A program made the translations under genes and the position numbers. This document shows positions 45,957-54,286 of a DNA stretch of 54,286 nt, piece by piece. The notes under the pieces are model-generated. The model was not told the DNA's origin and searched no databases. It saw only the letters and a program-made list of their open reading frames with translations. This DNA is from an uncultured beta proteobacterium (GTDB taxonomy: Bacteria > Pseudomonadota > Gammaproteobacteria > Burkholderiales > Burkholderiaceae). Position 1 is the stretch's first letter. Each line of letters opens with the position of its first letter. The stretch spans positions 1 to 54,286 of the forward strand of contig CAIJNI010000064.1 in assembly GCA_903821995.1 (NCBI GenBank), in the 5' to 3' direction.

Positions 45957-46159
45957 TTATTAAATACCGCAAGAGGGAGTGGCAAACAATCGGGAGCTCT
46001 TAGACGCTCTCAAAACTGGATCGGATGCACGCAACCAGAAATGCTGTCTTTGTCTCGCCTCCAGCAGAGTATGTTTTAGAGCTTTTAGATGATTTAGAAA
46101 AATTCATCCACAACTCCCTGATCATTATTGGAGATCATCAAAAAAGCAACAGGAAATAA
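45957..46159 (+). pseudogene. Fic-family protein remnant, frameshifted
   Basis: Frame A (from 45957) reads LLNTARGSGKQSGALRRSQNWIG, the conserved RG..K.PG..RRSQNWIGG block of Fic proteins. A one-base shift near 46034 then gives frame B: TRNAVFVSPPAEYVLELLDD followed by LEKFIH, matching the next conserved block (NAxFVPPPxxVxxLxxDLExFIH). It ends at TAA 46157-46159 before the catalytic HPFxxGN motif. So this is a ~65-codon internal fragment of a Fic AMP-transferase/toxin gene, with start, active site and C-terminus lost. Confidence 0.75.
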
Positions 46160-46223
46160 AAAGAATTGCACGTTTAGCTACACTCATTACATCGAATTAC
46201 TCTCAAACTAATTTTTCTTCACA

Positions 46224-46964
46224 TCAAACTTTTAGAAAAACCAGATCCCACACACCATGGCCTAGACGCAAACCTCTTTTTTCAAATTTAGTAATCGGTC
46301 GATAACTTGGTCTGTCTGCATACCCTGGGATTTTTGAGCCATCTTCTAACTCTTCCATTGAGATAGAGGTATTTTTTAATAATAATTCATGGCTTAACAC
46401 TTCAAGCATTTGCTGAGCGTATTCTTGCCAATCCGTCGCCAAATGAATATATGCGCCTGGTTTTAATTTCTGACAGAGTTGATGAATAAATTCTGGTTGC
46501 ACCAACCTTCTTTTATTGTGTCTTTTTTTATGCCAAGGATCCGGAAAGAAAATATGAACGCCGTCTAAGGAGGTATCACGAATCATATGTTCAATCACCT
46601 CAACGGCGTCATGCCGAATTAGTTTTAAATTCGTAATCTGTTCTTCACCAATTTTCTTAAGCAGTGCACCTACACCGGGCTCATGAACTTCTATAGCTAA
46701 GAAATTATCCTGCGGTCGAAGTAGTGCAATATGTGCAGTGGTTTCTCCCATGCCAAAACCAATTTCAAGAATACTGGGATGCGATTGAGTTAAGTTTTTA
46801 GTAAAAATTTTATCCCAATGAAGCTCTTCTTGAACAAACGGGATTAAATACTGGGGACCCAATTCTTCTAAAGCTTTTTGTTGTGCCGCCGTCGTTCTAC
46901 CCGCTCGCATTACAAACGATTTAATGCGACGAGACCACTGATCAGATTCTTTAGGCTCTTCCAT
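46224..46964 (-). CDS. trmB: tRNA (guanine-N7-)-methyltransferase TrmB
   Basis: 246 residues. SAM motif [31 protein letters not shown], and [17 protein letters not shown] are TrmB hallmarks. It makes m7G46 in tRNA. AAGGAA precedes the ATG. It lies downstream of uppP on the same strand (36 nt). Confidence 0.97.
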   Translation of the reverse strand: MEEPKESDQWSRRIKSFVMRAGRTTAAQQKALEELGPQYLIPFVQEELHWDKIFTKNLTQSHPSILEIGFGMGETTAHIALLRPQDNFLAIEVHEPGVGALLKKIGEEQITNLKLIRHDAVEVIEHMIRDTSLDGVHIFFPDPWHKKRHNKRRLVQPEFIHQLCQKLKPGAYIHLATDWQEYAQQMLEVLSHELLLKNTSISMEELEDGSKIPGYADRPSYRPITKFEKRGLRLGHGVWDLVFLKV

Positions 46965-47000
46965 GATTCCTTATTATCGACTAAGATATTTGAGCAATTT

Positions 47001-47873
47001 CTAATGCGCCCAGTCCACTACCCCAGTGTATGCGGTCAACAAAACAATCCCTCCAAAAAAGATACGGTACCAAGCAAATGGCTTGAAGTTATGATGAGCT
47101 ACATAATGAAGTAACCACTTCACACATAAAAATGCAGAAATAAATGCGGCTATAAACCCAATCGCCAAAACAGGCCCAAAGCTTGATAAATCAAGTGTTG
47201 CCGCATCATGTCTTAACTTAAACAGTTCATATACTGTTGCACCCGTAATCACTGGAATGGCCAAGAAGAATGAAAACTCTGTCGCAACTTTTCTAGGGAT
47301 TCCTAATAACATTCCGCCGATAATAGTGGCTCCCGATCGTGATGTCCCCGGTATTAATGCGGCGCACTGTGCAAGTCCTACTTTAATTGCATCTGCAATA
47401 CTGAGGTCGTCCATCGACTGAATTTTTGGGGAACTTTGATCATTTATTAATTTCTTTTTTTCTTCCTTGTTTTGCTCTAATTTTTCAGCAAAAAGAATAA
47501 TGAACCCACCAACAATGAACGCCAAGGCCACAGGGACTGGAGCGAATAAATGCGCTTTAATCATCTTGCCAAAGATCAGCGCCAAAATAATCGCTGGTAT
47601 TGAGGCAACAATCACATTTAGTGCAAATCGTTGCGACTGTTTTTGACGAAAGAGTCCACTCACCACAAGAATAATCTTCGTACGGAATTCCCAACATACC
47701 GCAAGTATTGCCCCAAGCTGAATAATCACTTCAAAAGCCTTACCCAACTCATTATTAAAGCCAAGTAAATGCCCCACCAAAATTAAATGTCCGGTGCTTG
47801 ATATCGGCAAAAACTCTGTTAAGCCTTCAACTATTCCAAGTACAAGAGCTTTAGCTAATAATACAAATTCCAT
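47001..47873 (-). CDS. uppP: Undecaprenyl-diphosphatase UppP (BacA)
   Basis: 290 residues, eight membrane helices. Motifs [19 protein letters not shown] and [20 protein letters not shown] hold the catalytic residues. It recycles undecaprenyl pyrophosphate for cell-wall synthesis and confers bacitracin tolerance. A hydrophilic insert ([17 protein letters not shown]) sits in the middle. Confidence 0.96.
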   Translation of the reverse strand: MEFVLLAKALVLGIVEGLTEFLPISSTGHLILVGHLLGFNNELGKAFEVIIQLGAILAVCWEFRTKIILVVSGLFRQKQSQRFALNVIVASIPAIILALIFGKMIKAHLFAPVPVALAFIVGGFIILFAEKLEQNKEEKKKLINDQSSPKIQSMDDLSIADAIKVGLAQCAALIPGTSRSGATIIGGMLLGIPRKVATEFSFFLAIPVITGATVYELFKLRHDAATLDLSSFGPVLAIGFIAAFISAFLCVKWLLHYVAHHNFKPFAWYRIFFGGIVLLTAYTGVVDWAH

Positions 47874-47988
47874 GGTTCAACTTTCTGAGGTTAATTGATT
47901 AGATTTTAGTGGATAAGTATCTTTACTGCGAGGGCATCGTCTTAGGATGTAAATTCTTAGAGTAGATCGCTAACCTCCACTCATCCAT

Positions 47989-49230
47989 CTACTCATAACG
48001 CAAAGCATTAATCGGCTGCATTTGCGCTGCTTTTTTTGCAGGATAGTACCCAAAGAAAATACCAATCGCTGCTGAGAATCCTACTGCAAGAACTATGGCG
48101 CCAAAAGAAATACTAATGTCCCAGTCTGCAAAATAAGCCACTATCGCTGAAATAGCGATCCCCAAAACAACGCCAATCGCCCCTCCCAGAGTTGCTAAGG
48201 TCATCGCTTCAACTAAAAACTGCGTCAAAATATCTTTTCCCCTTGCACCAACAGCTAGGCGAAGTCCAATTTCTCGAGTCCTTTCCGTCACTGATACGAG
48301 CATGATATTCATAATCCCAATACCGCCCACCAAGAGACTCACCGATGCCACAGCAGCTAACAACATCGACATCACCCGACTCGCAGCCTCTTGCGTCTTT
48401 AGAATTTCAGTGAGGTTACGAATTTGAAAATCATTTTCTATCCCAGGTTGCATCCGGTGTCGTTGACGAAGTAGTATCGTCATTTTTTCCTGTACTTCAT
48501 TGGTATCTGCGCCATCACTGGCTTTAACAAGTATGGTCCCTACTCGCGCGATTCTTCCTCTTGTCTCACCAAATAAACGATTACGACCCGTAGTCAGTGG
48601 CACAAAAATAACGTCGTCTTGATCTTGCCCCTGACTACTTTGCCCTTTTGTTTCAGCAATACCAATCACTTCAAAAGGGATCCCTCGAATCCTCACCATT
48701 TGATTCATGGGATCATCTTCCCCAAATAATTGATTAGCGACTGTCTTACCTAAAATACAGACTTTGCCAAAACGAGTGATCTCACCCTGATCAAATAGAC
48801 GACCATCCGATAAGCCCCACTCTCTTGCATCAAAGAAATCGTTATAGACTCCATATACGGACGTAGACCAATTGGCATTACCATAAACGACTTGGGCTGA
48901 TCCCCGTGTCATTGAAGCGGCAACCGTGACTTCGGGCAACTCCGCTAAGATTGCTTTGGAATCAAGTTCTGTTAATGTCTGAGCATTCCCTAAACCTAAT
49001 CGCGCTCCAGTTTGAATCACTGATCCTGGAATCACAATAAGTAAGTTAGAGCCTAAACTCGCAATTTGCGCCTGCACCCGTTGCTGAGCGCCGCCACCGA
49101 TAGCCACCATTGCGATCACCGCAGCTACCCCAATCACAATACCCAGCATCGTTAAAATTGAACGAAGTTTATTAACGCGTAATGCCCTCATGGCAATTGT
49201 AAGATTCATAGAAGCAGCTAAGACAGCCAT
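47989..49230 (-). CDS. macB: MacB-type ABC exporter permease (FtsX domain)
   Basis: 413 residues: helix ~20-45 (LRSILTMLGIVIGVAAVIAM), a large periplasmic MacB core domain (~50-280) and three C-terminal helices (ASVSLLVGGIGIMNIMLVSV onward, ending GYYPAKKAAQMQPINALRYE). This is the membrane half of MacB; the ATPase is a separate gene 1 nt upstream. It works with the MacA-like adaptor and an outer-membrane TolC channel to expel macrolides, peptides or other periplasmic substrates. Confidence 0.93.
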   Translation of the reverse strand: MAVLAASMNLTIAMRALRVNKLRSILTMLGIVIGVAAVIAMVAIGGGAQQRVQAQIASLGSNLLIVIPGSVIQTGARLGLGNAQTLTELDSKAILAELPEVTVAASMTRGSAQVVYGNANWSTSVYGVYNDFFDAREWGLSDGRLFDQGEITRFGKVCILGKTVANQLFGEDDPMNQMVRIRGIPFEVIGIAETKGQSSQGQDQDDVIFVPLTTGRNRLFGETRGRIARVGTILVKASDGADTNEVQEKMTILLRQRHRMQPGIENDFQIRNLTEILKTQEAASRVMSMLLAAVASVSLLVGGIGIMNIMLVSVTERTREIGLRLAVGARGKDILTQFLVEAMTLATLGGAIGVVLGIAISAIVAYFADWDISISFGAIVLAVGFSAAIGIFFGYYPAKKAAQMQPINALRYE

Positions 49231-49231
49231 A

Positions 49232-49972
49232 TCAGATGCTCGCTCCAGAAGAATCTAAAACAGCAGGAATTAGATTATTTTTAATCTCTACGATCTTCCC
49301 GTCTTTGAACACCACCACTCTTTTTGCAAAGGCAGCAACGTCAGGTTCATGGGTCACCACAATGACTGTCATACCTTCTTGATTGAGCTTGGTTAAAAGA
49401 TGCATGATCTCTATCGTCATTTTCGAATCCAATGCCCCCGTGGGCTCATCCGCAAGAATCAGCGCTGGGTCATTCACTAAAGCTCTTGCAATAGCGACAC
49501 GTTGTTGTTGTCCCCCTGATAGTTCTCCTGGAGTATGAGTGAGCCGATCACCTAAGCCCACTTGTTCTAATCTTAATTTGGCATGACTCAACTGCTCTGC
49601 TTTGGTGAGTTGTGATAAGGGCCCTTCCCTTGCATACAAGAGTGGCATCATCACATTATTGAGTGCAGAGGTCCTGGCTAATAAATTAAATTGCTGAAAC
49701 ACAAAACCAATGCGCCGATTACGCACGGTTGCTAATTGATCCATACTTAAATGGCTCACATTCTCACCCGCGAGTTCATAGATTCCACTTGTCGGTTGAT
49801 CTAAGCAACCAATCATATTCATGAATGTTGATTTACCTGATCCCGATGCACCAATAATGGCTACAAAATCACCCGCTTCAATATCCAAGCTCACACCGTC
49901 AAGGGCCCGAACTTCTTGTACGCCAGAGCCATAGGCTTTTACAAGATTTTCAGTATGGATTAATACACTCAT
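49232..49972 (-). CDS. MacB-type ABC exporter ATPase
   Basis: 246 residues of the LolD/MacB class: Walker [19 protein letters not shown]-loop [12 protein letters not shown], signature [15 protein letters not shown], Walker [14 protein letters not shown] and switch VTHEPDVA. It powers the permease encoded downstream. The split of ATPase and permease is common for this subfamily. Confidence 0.95.
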   Translation of the reverse strand: MSVLIHTENLVKAYGSGVQEVRALDGVSLDIEAGDFVAIIGASGSGKSTFMNMIGCLDQPTSGIYELAGENVSHLSMDQLATVRNRRIGFVFQQFNLLARTSALNNVMMPLLYAREGPLSQLTKAEQLSHAKLRLEQVGLGDRLTHTPGELSGGQQQRVAIARALVNDPALILADEPTGALDSKMTIEIMHLLTKLNQEGMTVIVVTHEPDVAAFAKRVVVFKDGKIVEIKNNLIPAVLDSSGASI

Positions 49973-50000
49973 CAGTAATTAGCTATCAGATCAGCCAAGA

Positions 50001-51320
50001 TTAAAAGCCTCTTGGACCACGACCGCCACTATTTTGCCCTGAAGGACCTGCTCCGCCGTTAGCAGAGTTTTGTCCTTCGATACCCATAATCACGAGATCA
50101 CCTGCTTTTAACTCGGGTTCTTTCCTATCTCTGAGTGGCAGTATTTCAGTACTTTCACCATCTGTGATTCCAATCCTAAACGCCTTGCGTGTGACAGTTT
50201 GTTTTAAACCCTCTTGCGAAAGAATATATACAGTCCGATAATTTCCGCCACTGCCTGATGATCGACCGCCAGGACGATACTTTGAAGAGCTATCACTACC
50301 TGGGGGAGCGTCAGCATTTGTTCCGGCACCCGGGGGTTTTTGTGCTTGGTTATTTTGCGCTTTGCTAATTTGATCTGGATTCTCAGGGATTAAATTGGGT
50401 GGTAGACGAAAACGTAGGGCCATATTAGAAATTTTGATGACTTGATCATGCTGCTCCACCAAAATCTTGGCATTGGCTGTCATACCAGGAAGTAATTTGA
50501 ACTCTGGGTTATCAGCCACTAACAAAACGGTATACGTCACCACGTTTTGGATATTGACTGGCGCCTTACGAACTTGTTTAACCTTACTATTAAATACTTG
50601 CCCTGGAAAAGCGTCTACCGTAAAAGTGGCTTCTTGACCTTCTTTAATCCTCCCCACATCTGACTCATCGATTGAGGTTTCGACTTGCATTTCTGCTAAG
50701 TTTTTCGCGATGATAAATATTTCTGGGGACTGCAGGCTAGCCGCCACCGTTTGTCCTACCTCAACACTTCGCTTGACAACAACACCATCGACGGGCGAAC
50801 GAATAATCGAATCATCTAAAGATTTTTTAGTTAAATCCAGCGCACCTTGAGATGCTTTGAGAGCACCTTCAGTCGCGACCGTGGCTTGCTGTGAAATAAA
50901 CCCTTGAGCCAACAACTTAAGATTGAACTGGTGATTTTTAAGTGCTAGCTCATAATTAGCGAGCGCTTGGTCATATCTTGCCTGAAACTCTCTGGGGTCA
51001 ATTAAAGCAATCACTTGACCTGCCTTCACTTTGTCATTGAAATCGACCAGTAACTCGGCAATGCGGCCTGAAACTTGGGTACCAATCGTCACTGAGCGCA
51101 CGGGATTGAGAGTGCCACTAGCCCTAATCGTTGATACTATCGAGCCAGCCTCGACCGCCACCGTTTTAAATTTGGGTTGATTGACTCCAAAAACTGTTTT
51201 AGCAATTCGCCATCCAATGGCAGCTAGGATTAAAATGATGACTAAAATAGCAATTCGGAATACCCAAGGATGCCGCTTTAAATACGATTGTGTTTTTTGA
51301 GGTTTAAAATTGGATTCCAC
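50001..51320 (-). CDS. macA: MacA-like periplasmic adaptor of efflux system
   Basis: 439 residues with an N-terminal anchor helix (~20-40, FRIAILVIILILAAIGW), a barrel-sandwich lipoyl domain (GTLNPVRSVTIGTQVSGRIA), an alpha hairpin, and beta-barrel domains. Between ~330 and 375 lies a Gly/Pro/Ser/Asn-rich insert (SSKYRPGGRSSGSGGNYR), and the C-terminus is also Gly-rich (GGAGPSGQNSGGRGPRGF), both unusual. It bridges MacB and a TolC-type channel. First gene of the macA-ATPase-permease operon. Confidence 0.92.
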   Translation of the reverse strand: MESNFKPQKTQSYLKRHPWVFRIAILVIILILAAIGWRIAKTVFGVNQPKFKTVAVEAGSIVSTIRASGTLNPVRSVTIGTQVSGRIAELLVDFNDKVKAGQVIALIDPREFQARYDQALANYELALKNHQFNLKLLAQGFISQQATVATEGALKASQGALDLTKKSLDDSIIRSPVDGVVVKRSVEVGQTVAASLQSPEIFIIAKNLAEMQVETSIDESDVGRIKEGQEATFTVDAFPGQVFNSKVKQVRKAPVNIQNVVTYTVLLVADNPEFKLLPGMTANAKILVEQHDQVIKISNMALRFRLPPNLIPENPDQISKAQNNQAQKPPGAGTNADAPPGSDSSSKYRPGGRSSGSGGNYRTVYILSQEGLKQTVTRKAFRIGITDGESTEILPLRDRKEPELKAGDLVIMGIEGQNSANGGAGPSGQNSGGRGPRGF

Positions 51321-51389
51321 TGTTCGATCTTAATTGATATAGTTGCTTTTTAATTTTAAAAAATGATTTCTTTATTTTGACTACTCAAT

Positions 51390-52085
51390 ATGACATTAAA
51401 TCAAACCAATAACTTATCGTGGTCAATCTCTTCTGCTCGTTTTAAGATGATAGAACAGCAAATTCGACCTTGGTGGGTGACTGACAAGGATATTTTAGAG
51501 GTTTTAACCGTAGTTAGGCGTGAATTCTTCGTGAATGAAGAACAAATTCCCCTCGCATTTAGCGACATCCAACTTCCGATTAACCATTCGGGTGAAGTCA
51601 TGATGGAGCCAAAATTGGAGGCACGTATCCTTCAAGCCATTAAACCCACGGGTAAGGAAAATGTTCTTGAGATTGGAACTGGCTCGGGTTACATGGCAGC
51701 CCTCCTAGGATATTTCGCAAAACATGTCACTTCTGTTGAAATTAACCCTGATTTAGCCCACTTTGCCGTGACTAACCTGAATAAATCAAAAATACCTAAT
51801 GTGCGCGTCATGACAGGGGATGCATCTAAAGGTTGGCATCAGGGTGCCCATCAGAGTTATGACCTGGTTTGTGTCTCAGGCGGTCTTCCTCAAATCCCAC
51901 AAAACCTCAAAAATCAGTTATCCATCGGTGGAAAACTGATCGCTTTTGTGGGGACAGAGCCTTTAATGTCTGTTGAGCTCGTGACCCGAATCAGCCATGA
52001 TTATTTCCAAACAAAGACCTTATTTGAGACTTTAGTCCCGATGTTGCAAGTGCCTAAAGAAGAATTAAGCCACTTTGTGTTCTAA
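51390..52085 (+). CDS. pcm: Protein-L-isoaspartate O-methyltransferase-like protein
   Basis: 231 residues. The SAM motif VLEIGTGSGYMAALLGYFA followed by VTSVEINPDLAHFA, and the N-terminal MIEQQIRPWWVTDKDILEVL, match the short Pcm-like proteins that precede tolC in many Burkholderiales. Activity on isoaspartyl residues is assumed from family; the substrate loop is not the canonical one. It is divergent from macA and 132 nt ahead of tolC. Confidence 0.88.
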   Translation: MTLNQTNNLSWSISSARFKMIEQQIRPWWVTDKDILEVLTVVRREFFVNEEQIPLAFSDIQLPINHSGEVMMEPKLEARILQAIKPTGKENVLEIGTGSGYMAALLGYFAKHVTSVEINPDLAHFAVTNLNKSKIPNVRVMTGDASKGWHQGAHQSYDLVCVSGGLPQIPQNLKNQLSIGGKLIAFVGTEPLMSVELVTRISHDYFQTKTLFETLVPMLQVPKEELSHFVF

Positions 52086-52217
52086 GGGGTGGTTAATTCA
52101 TAAATAACGTAGCAACATAAGCTTAACTGTCCAATACCCGTCCTAAAAAAGGTTTGGTAGGGATAATTCTTAAAATCGTTTACTATATTCAACAAGAATC
52201 CATTAAAGGGCCTGGTT

Positions 52218-53819
52218 TTGACGAATTCCTCATCTGAAGTTCATCCAACAATGACAAAATTGCAACGTGACATCTCGCTGATGTTTGGTACATCTATTCT
52301 TTGCTTTGCACTCGTGCAACCCAATGTGAGTTTTGCGCAAAAAAAAGCGAATTCAACTTCGACGGCCCAAGATGCAATTCAAAGCTCGATGCAAAGCCCT
52401 TCAGGAAATTCGTCTGCATTGAAGAATGCTTCGAGTGGACCGCGCTTTGTTGATAACCGCAATCCTCAAGCCTTTGACCTCATTAAGTTGTTTCAAGAAG
52501 CCGCTCAATACGACCCCACCTATAATGCAGCTAAAGCAGCCTATATCGCCGGTAAAGAATACTACTGGCAAGCCTTCTCATTACTGATGCCGCAGCTTAC
52601 TGGGACCATGAATACAGGTTCTAACGACCTGCGTTACGATCCCAACCTGGGTAAAAAAGATTACACCATCTCCAATACCGGATGGGGACTTAATTTAACG
52701 CAGCCTCTTTTTAACTGGGCTGCCTACGAAAAATTTAACCAAGGTGACTTTCTTACAGGAGTAGCAGAAGCTACTTTTGCACAGGCCCAACAAGACTTAA
52801 TTGTGCGAGTTTCTCAAGCATATTTTGATGCCCTCACGTCCCAAGATAACTTAGACTTGTATCGCAACAAAAAAGGCTTAATCAAAGAGCAACTCGAGCA
52901 AGCCAAACGAAATTTTGAAGTGGGCACAGCAACCATTGTGGACACTAATGCCGCTCAGTCTCGTTATGATCTCGTAATTGCTCAAGAAATCGCAGCAGAA
53001 GCGGACCTGATCGTTAAAAAAGATGGTTTAGAGCAAATTGTAGGGCGCTCTGTTGATGCGATTTTACCTCTGACCAAACAAGCCAATATCTCAACTGTGG
53101 TGGATAACCGCACAATCAAATACCTTAAAAAAGATAAAGGACAAATTGCAACTACAGATATCGTAGAAGCACTCCATTTGCCATCGGGTCAATCGATGGA
53201 TGAGTGGGCCAAACAAACTGAAGAGGTGAACTATAACGTTTTAATTGCTAAGCTCAATGCTGATATCGCTAAAAGCAATTACAACAGTGCGCGTGCCTCA
53301 CGTCTACCTACTGTGAATTTAACCGCCTCGACAGGCTACAGCACGAGTTTAAGTGGTACGACCGTATCCTATAACCCGCTCCCTAATACCTACTATGCCA
53401 ATCAATTAGGTATCCAAGTGTCTGTGCCGCTTTTTACTGGCGGATATATTTCTGCAACGGTTCGGCAAACAGTTGCTCAGTGGGATCAAGCCAAAGCAAA
53501 TTATGAACTCGCTAAGCGGACTAATGCGACGTCTTCTAAGCAGGCTTATTTAGGTTTTAATAGCGGCTTGTCTCAAGTCAAAGCCTATGAGGCTGCTGAA
53601 AAATCAGCTTTAGTTTCGCTGCAATCCAGCAAAGTCGGTTATGAAGTGGGCGTTAGTATTAACTTAGACGTCCTTAATGCGCAGGATCAATTGATTACAA
53701 CTCAGGCGACTTTATATCAGTCACGATACGCCGCCATCATGAATGGTCTTAAATTAAAATCCTTAGCGGCAGTATTAACTGATGATGATTTAAAGTCTGT
53801 GAACGCACTACTGCATTAA
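52218..53819 (+). CDS. tolC: TolC-family outer-membrane efflux channel
   Basis: 533 residues from a TTG at 52218 (AAAGGG upstream); an ATG at 52251 (MTKLQRD) is the alternative. A signal peptide ends near NVSFAQ. A ~45-residue Ser/Gln-rich segment precedes two OEP repeats: QEAAQYDPTYNAAKAAYIAG with ENLYNARKG-like helices, and VNLTASTGYS with QVSVPLFTGGYISATVRQT. TolC trimers form the exit duct for tripartite exporters, and the MacA/MacB genes 1 kb away are obvious partners. Confidence 0.94.
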   Translation: MTNSSSEVHPTMTKLQRDISLMFGTSILCFALVQPNVSFAQKKANSTSTAQDAIQSSMQSPSGNSSALKNASSGPRFVDNRNPQAFDLIKLFQEAAQYDPTYNAAKAAYIAGKEYYWQAFSLLMPQLTGTMNTGSNDLRYDPNLGKKDYTISNTGWGLNLTQPLFNWAAYEKFNQGDFLTGVAEATFAQAQQDLIVRVSQAYFDALTSQDNLDLYRNKKGLIKEQLEQAKRNFEVGTATIVDTNAAQSRYDLVIAQEIAAEADLIVKKDGLEQIVGRSVDAILPLTKQANISTVVDNRTIKYLKKDKGQIATTDIVEALHLPSGQSMDEWAKQTEEVNYNVLIAKLNADIAKSNYNSARASRLPTVNLTASTGYSTSLSGTTVSYNPLPNTYYANQLGIQVSVPLFTGGYISATVRQTVAQWDQAKANYELAKRTNATSSKQAYLGFNSGLSQVKAYEAAEKSALVSLQSSKVGYEVGVSINLDVLNAQDQLITTQATLYQSRYAAIMNGLKLKSLAAVLTDDDLKSVNALLH

Positions 53820-54139
53820 AAGTTAGGCTCTTCTGCAGTGATTGAAGAACTAATTCTTTCTTTTTGGTGTCGTACTCGCTTCACTGCTCCTAGATTAAGA
53901 AAAGCCGGTGCCGATGTGTCAATCGAATCTATTTGACCAAAGAGCCATTAGGTATTGGCAACACTGCCAATACTAGCAGTGGGCTGACCAGATTCAATCG
54001 ACCGATAAGTATTTTACGAGCAAAAGAGCCTACTCGCCAGCTCTTTTCCCGTCCAGCCAAGATTAATCCTACTTGCGCGAACTCGAAGGCCGAGAAGCTC
54101 CAGACTCTTGAGAACTTCAACAGGTGTGCTTTTAATTGA
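53816..54139 (-). pseudogene. XRE-family HTH regulator (HipB-like) remnant with two stop codons
   Basis: One minus-strand frame from ~54139 reads VEVLKSLELLGLRVRASRI and GWTGKELASRLFCS, then TAA, NTYRSIESGQPTASIGSVAN, T, TAA, WLFGQIDSID and on to a stop overlapping the tolC stop at 53816. This is the full helix-turn-helix core and the following helix of HipB-type XRE regulators (..ELA.R..V...T...IE.G.P..S......L..FG). Two in-frame TAA codons and no start codon make it a pseudogene; no HipA toxin is visible in the window. The last ~150 nt of the window upstream of it hold nothing I recognise. Confidence 0.75.
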
Positions 54140-54286
54140 CAGCGATTCTCTTGAAAAATAAGCTCACAACTATCCTCTATCCCACAAATTAGGGGATGGA
54201 AATCAATAAAGATTAACTACCTTTTACTAAACACGGATAGCAAATCTAAACTCAGGAAGACAAGTTGAGCTTGGTATCTCGATTTC

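Overview
The window comes from a low-GC (roughly 40% by eye) betaproteobacterium. Core gene order (xseA/sodB, exbBD-lpxK-kdsB-adk, glyA-nrdR, tolQRAB-pal-cpoB-queC, ribD-ribE-ribBA-ribH-nusB) and protein style fit Burkholderiaceae, most likely Polynucleobacter or a close relative. The genus is inference; the Gram-negative betaproteobacterial assignment is firm. No rRNA, tRNA, CRISPR array, intact insertion sequence or prophage was seen.

Layout. 1-1.6 kb: the end of an alpha-E domain protein and a transglutaminase-like protein, two parts of a widespread but poorly understood cassette. 1.7-16.4 kb: an accessory metabolic region of short, mostly unlinked units: a class V aminotransferase; a Tat-signal FAH-family protein in operon with an orphan Leu/Ile/Val-type binding protein; an alpha/beta hydrolase lacking its nucleophilic Ser; an HNH nuclease; a broken TpsB outer-membrane transporter; a PuuE-like deacetylase; a cupin; two MFS exporters; an unrecognised 56-residue basic protein; an amidase; a PaiB-like flavin protein; an exported carboxymuconolactone-decarboxylase-like protein; CorA. 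16.4-17.6 kb: a high-potential iron-sulfur protein with a well-formed FNR site and Fur-like sites, then folE. 17.7-30 kb: housekeeping genes (plsY, xerD, yajQ, murB, sodB, xseA, exbBD, lpxK, Trm112-like, kdsB, adk, nrdR, glyA). 30.3-35.7 kb: the Tol-Pal envelope operon with queC. 35.8-37.8 kb: four overlapping minor-pilin genes. 37.9-42 kb: riboflavin synthesis and nusB. 42-54.3 kb: a lytic transglycosylase, gabD, trmB, uppP, a MacA/split-MacB exporter, a Pcm-like methyltransferase and a TolC-family channel.

The most notable observations are (i) the HiPIP promoter, where a perfect FNR-type palindrome lies exactly 41.5 bp upstream of the start predicted from its -10 box and Fur-like sites flank the promoter; (ii) the HiPIP terminator, whose 3' arm carries the corA Shine-Dalgarno; (iii) the predicted-periplasmic FAH protein paired with a binding protein; and (iv) three decayed toxin-antitoxin-like remnants (antitoxin+PIN, Fic, XRE regulator) sitting in gaps beside nusB, gabD and tolC. 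I saw no clearly complete novel multi-gene defence or biosynthetic system; the alpha-E/transglutaminase cassette is the least understood conserved system here and is cut by the window edge.
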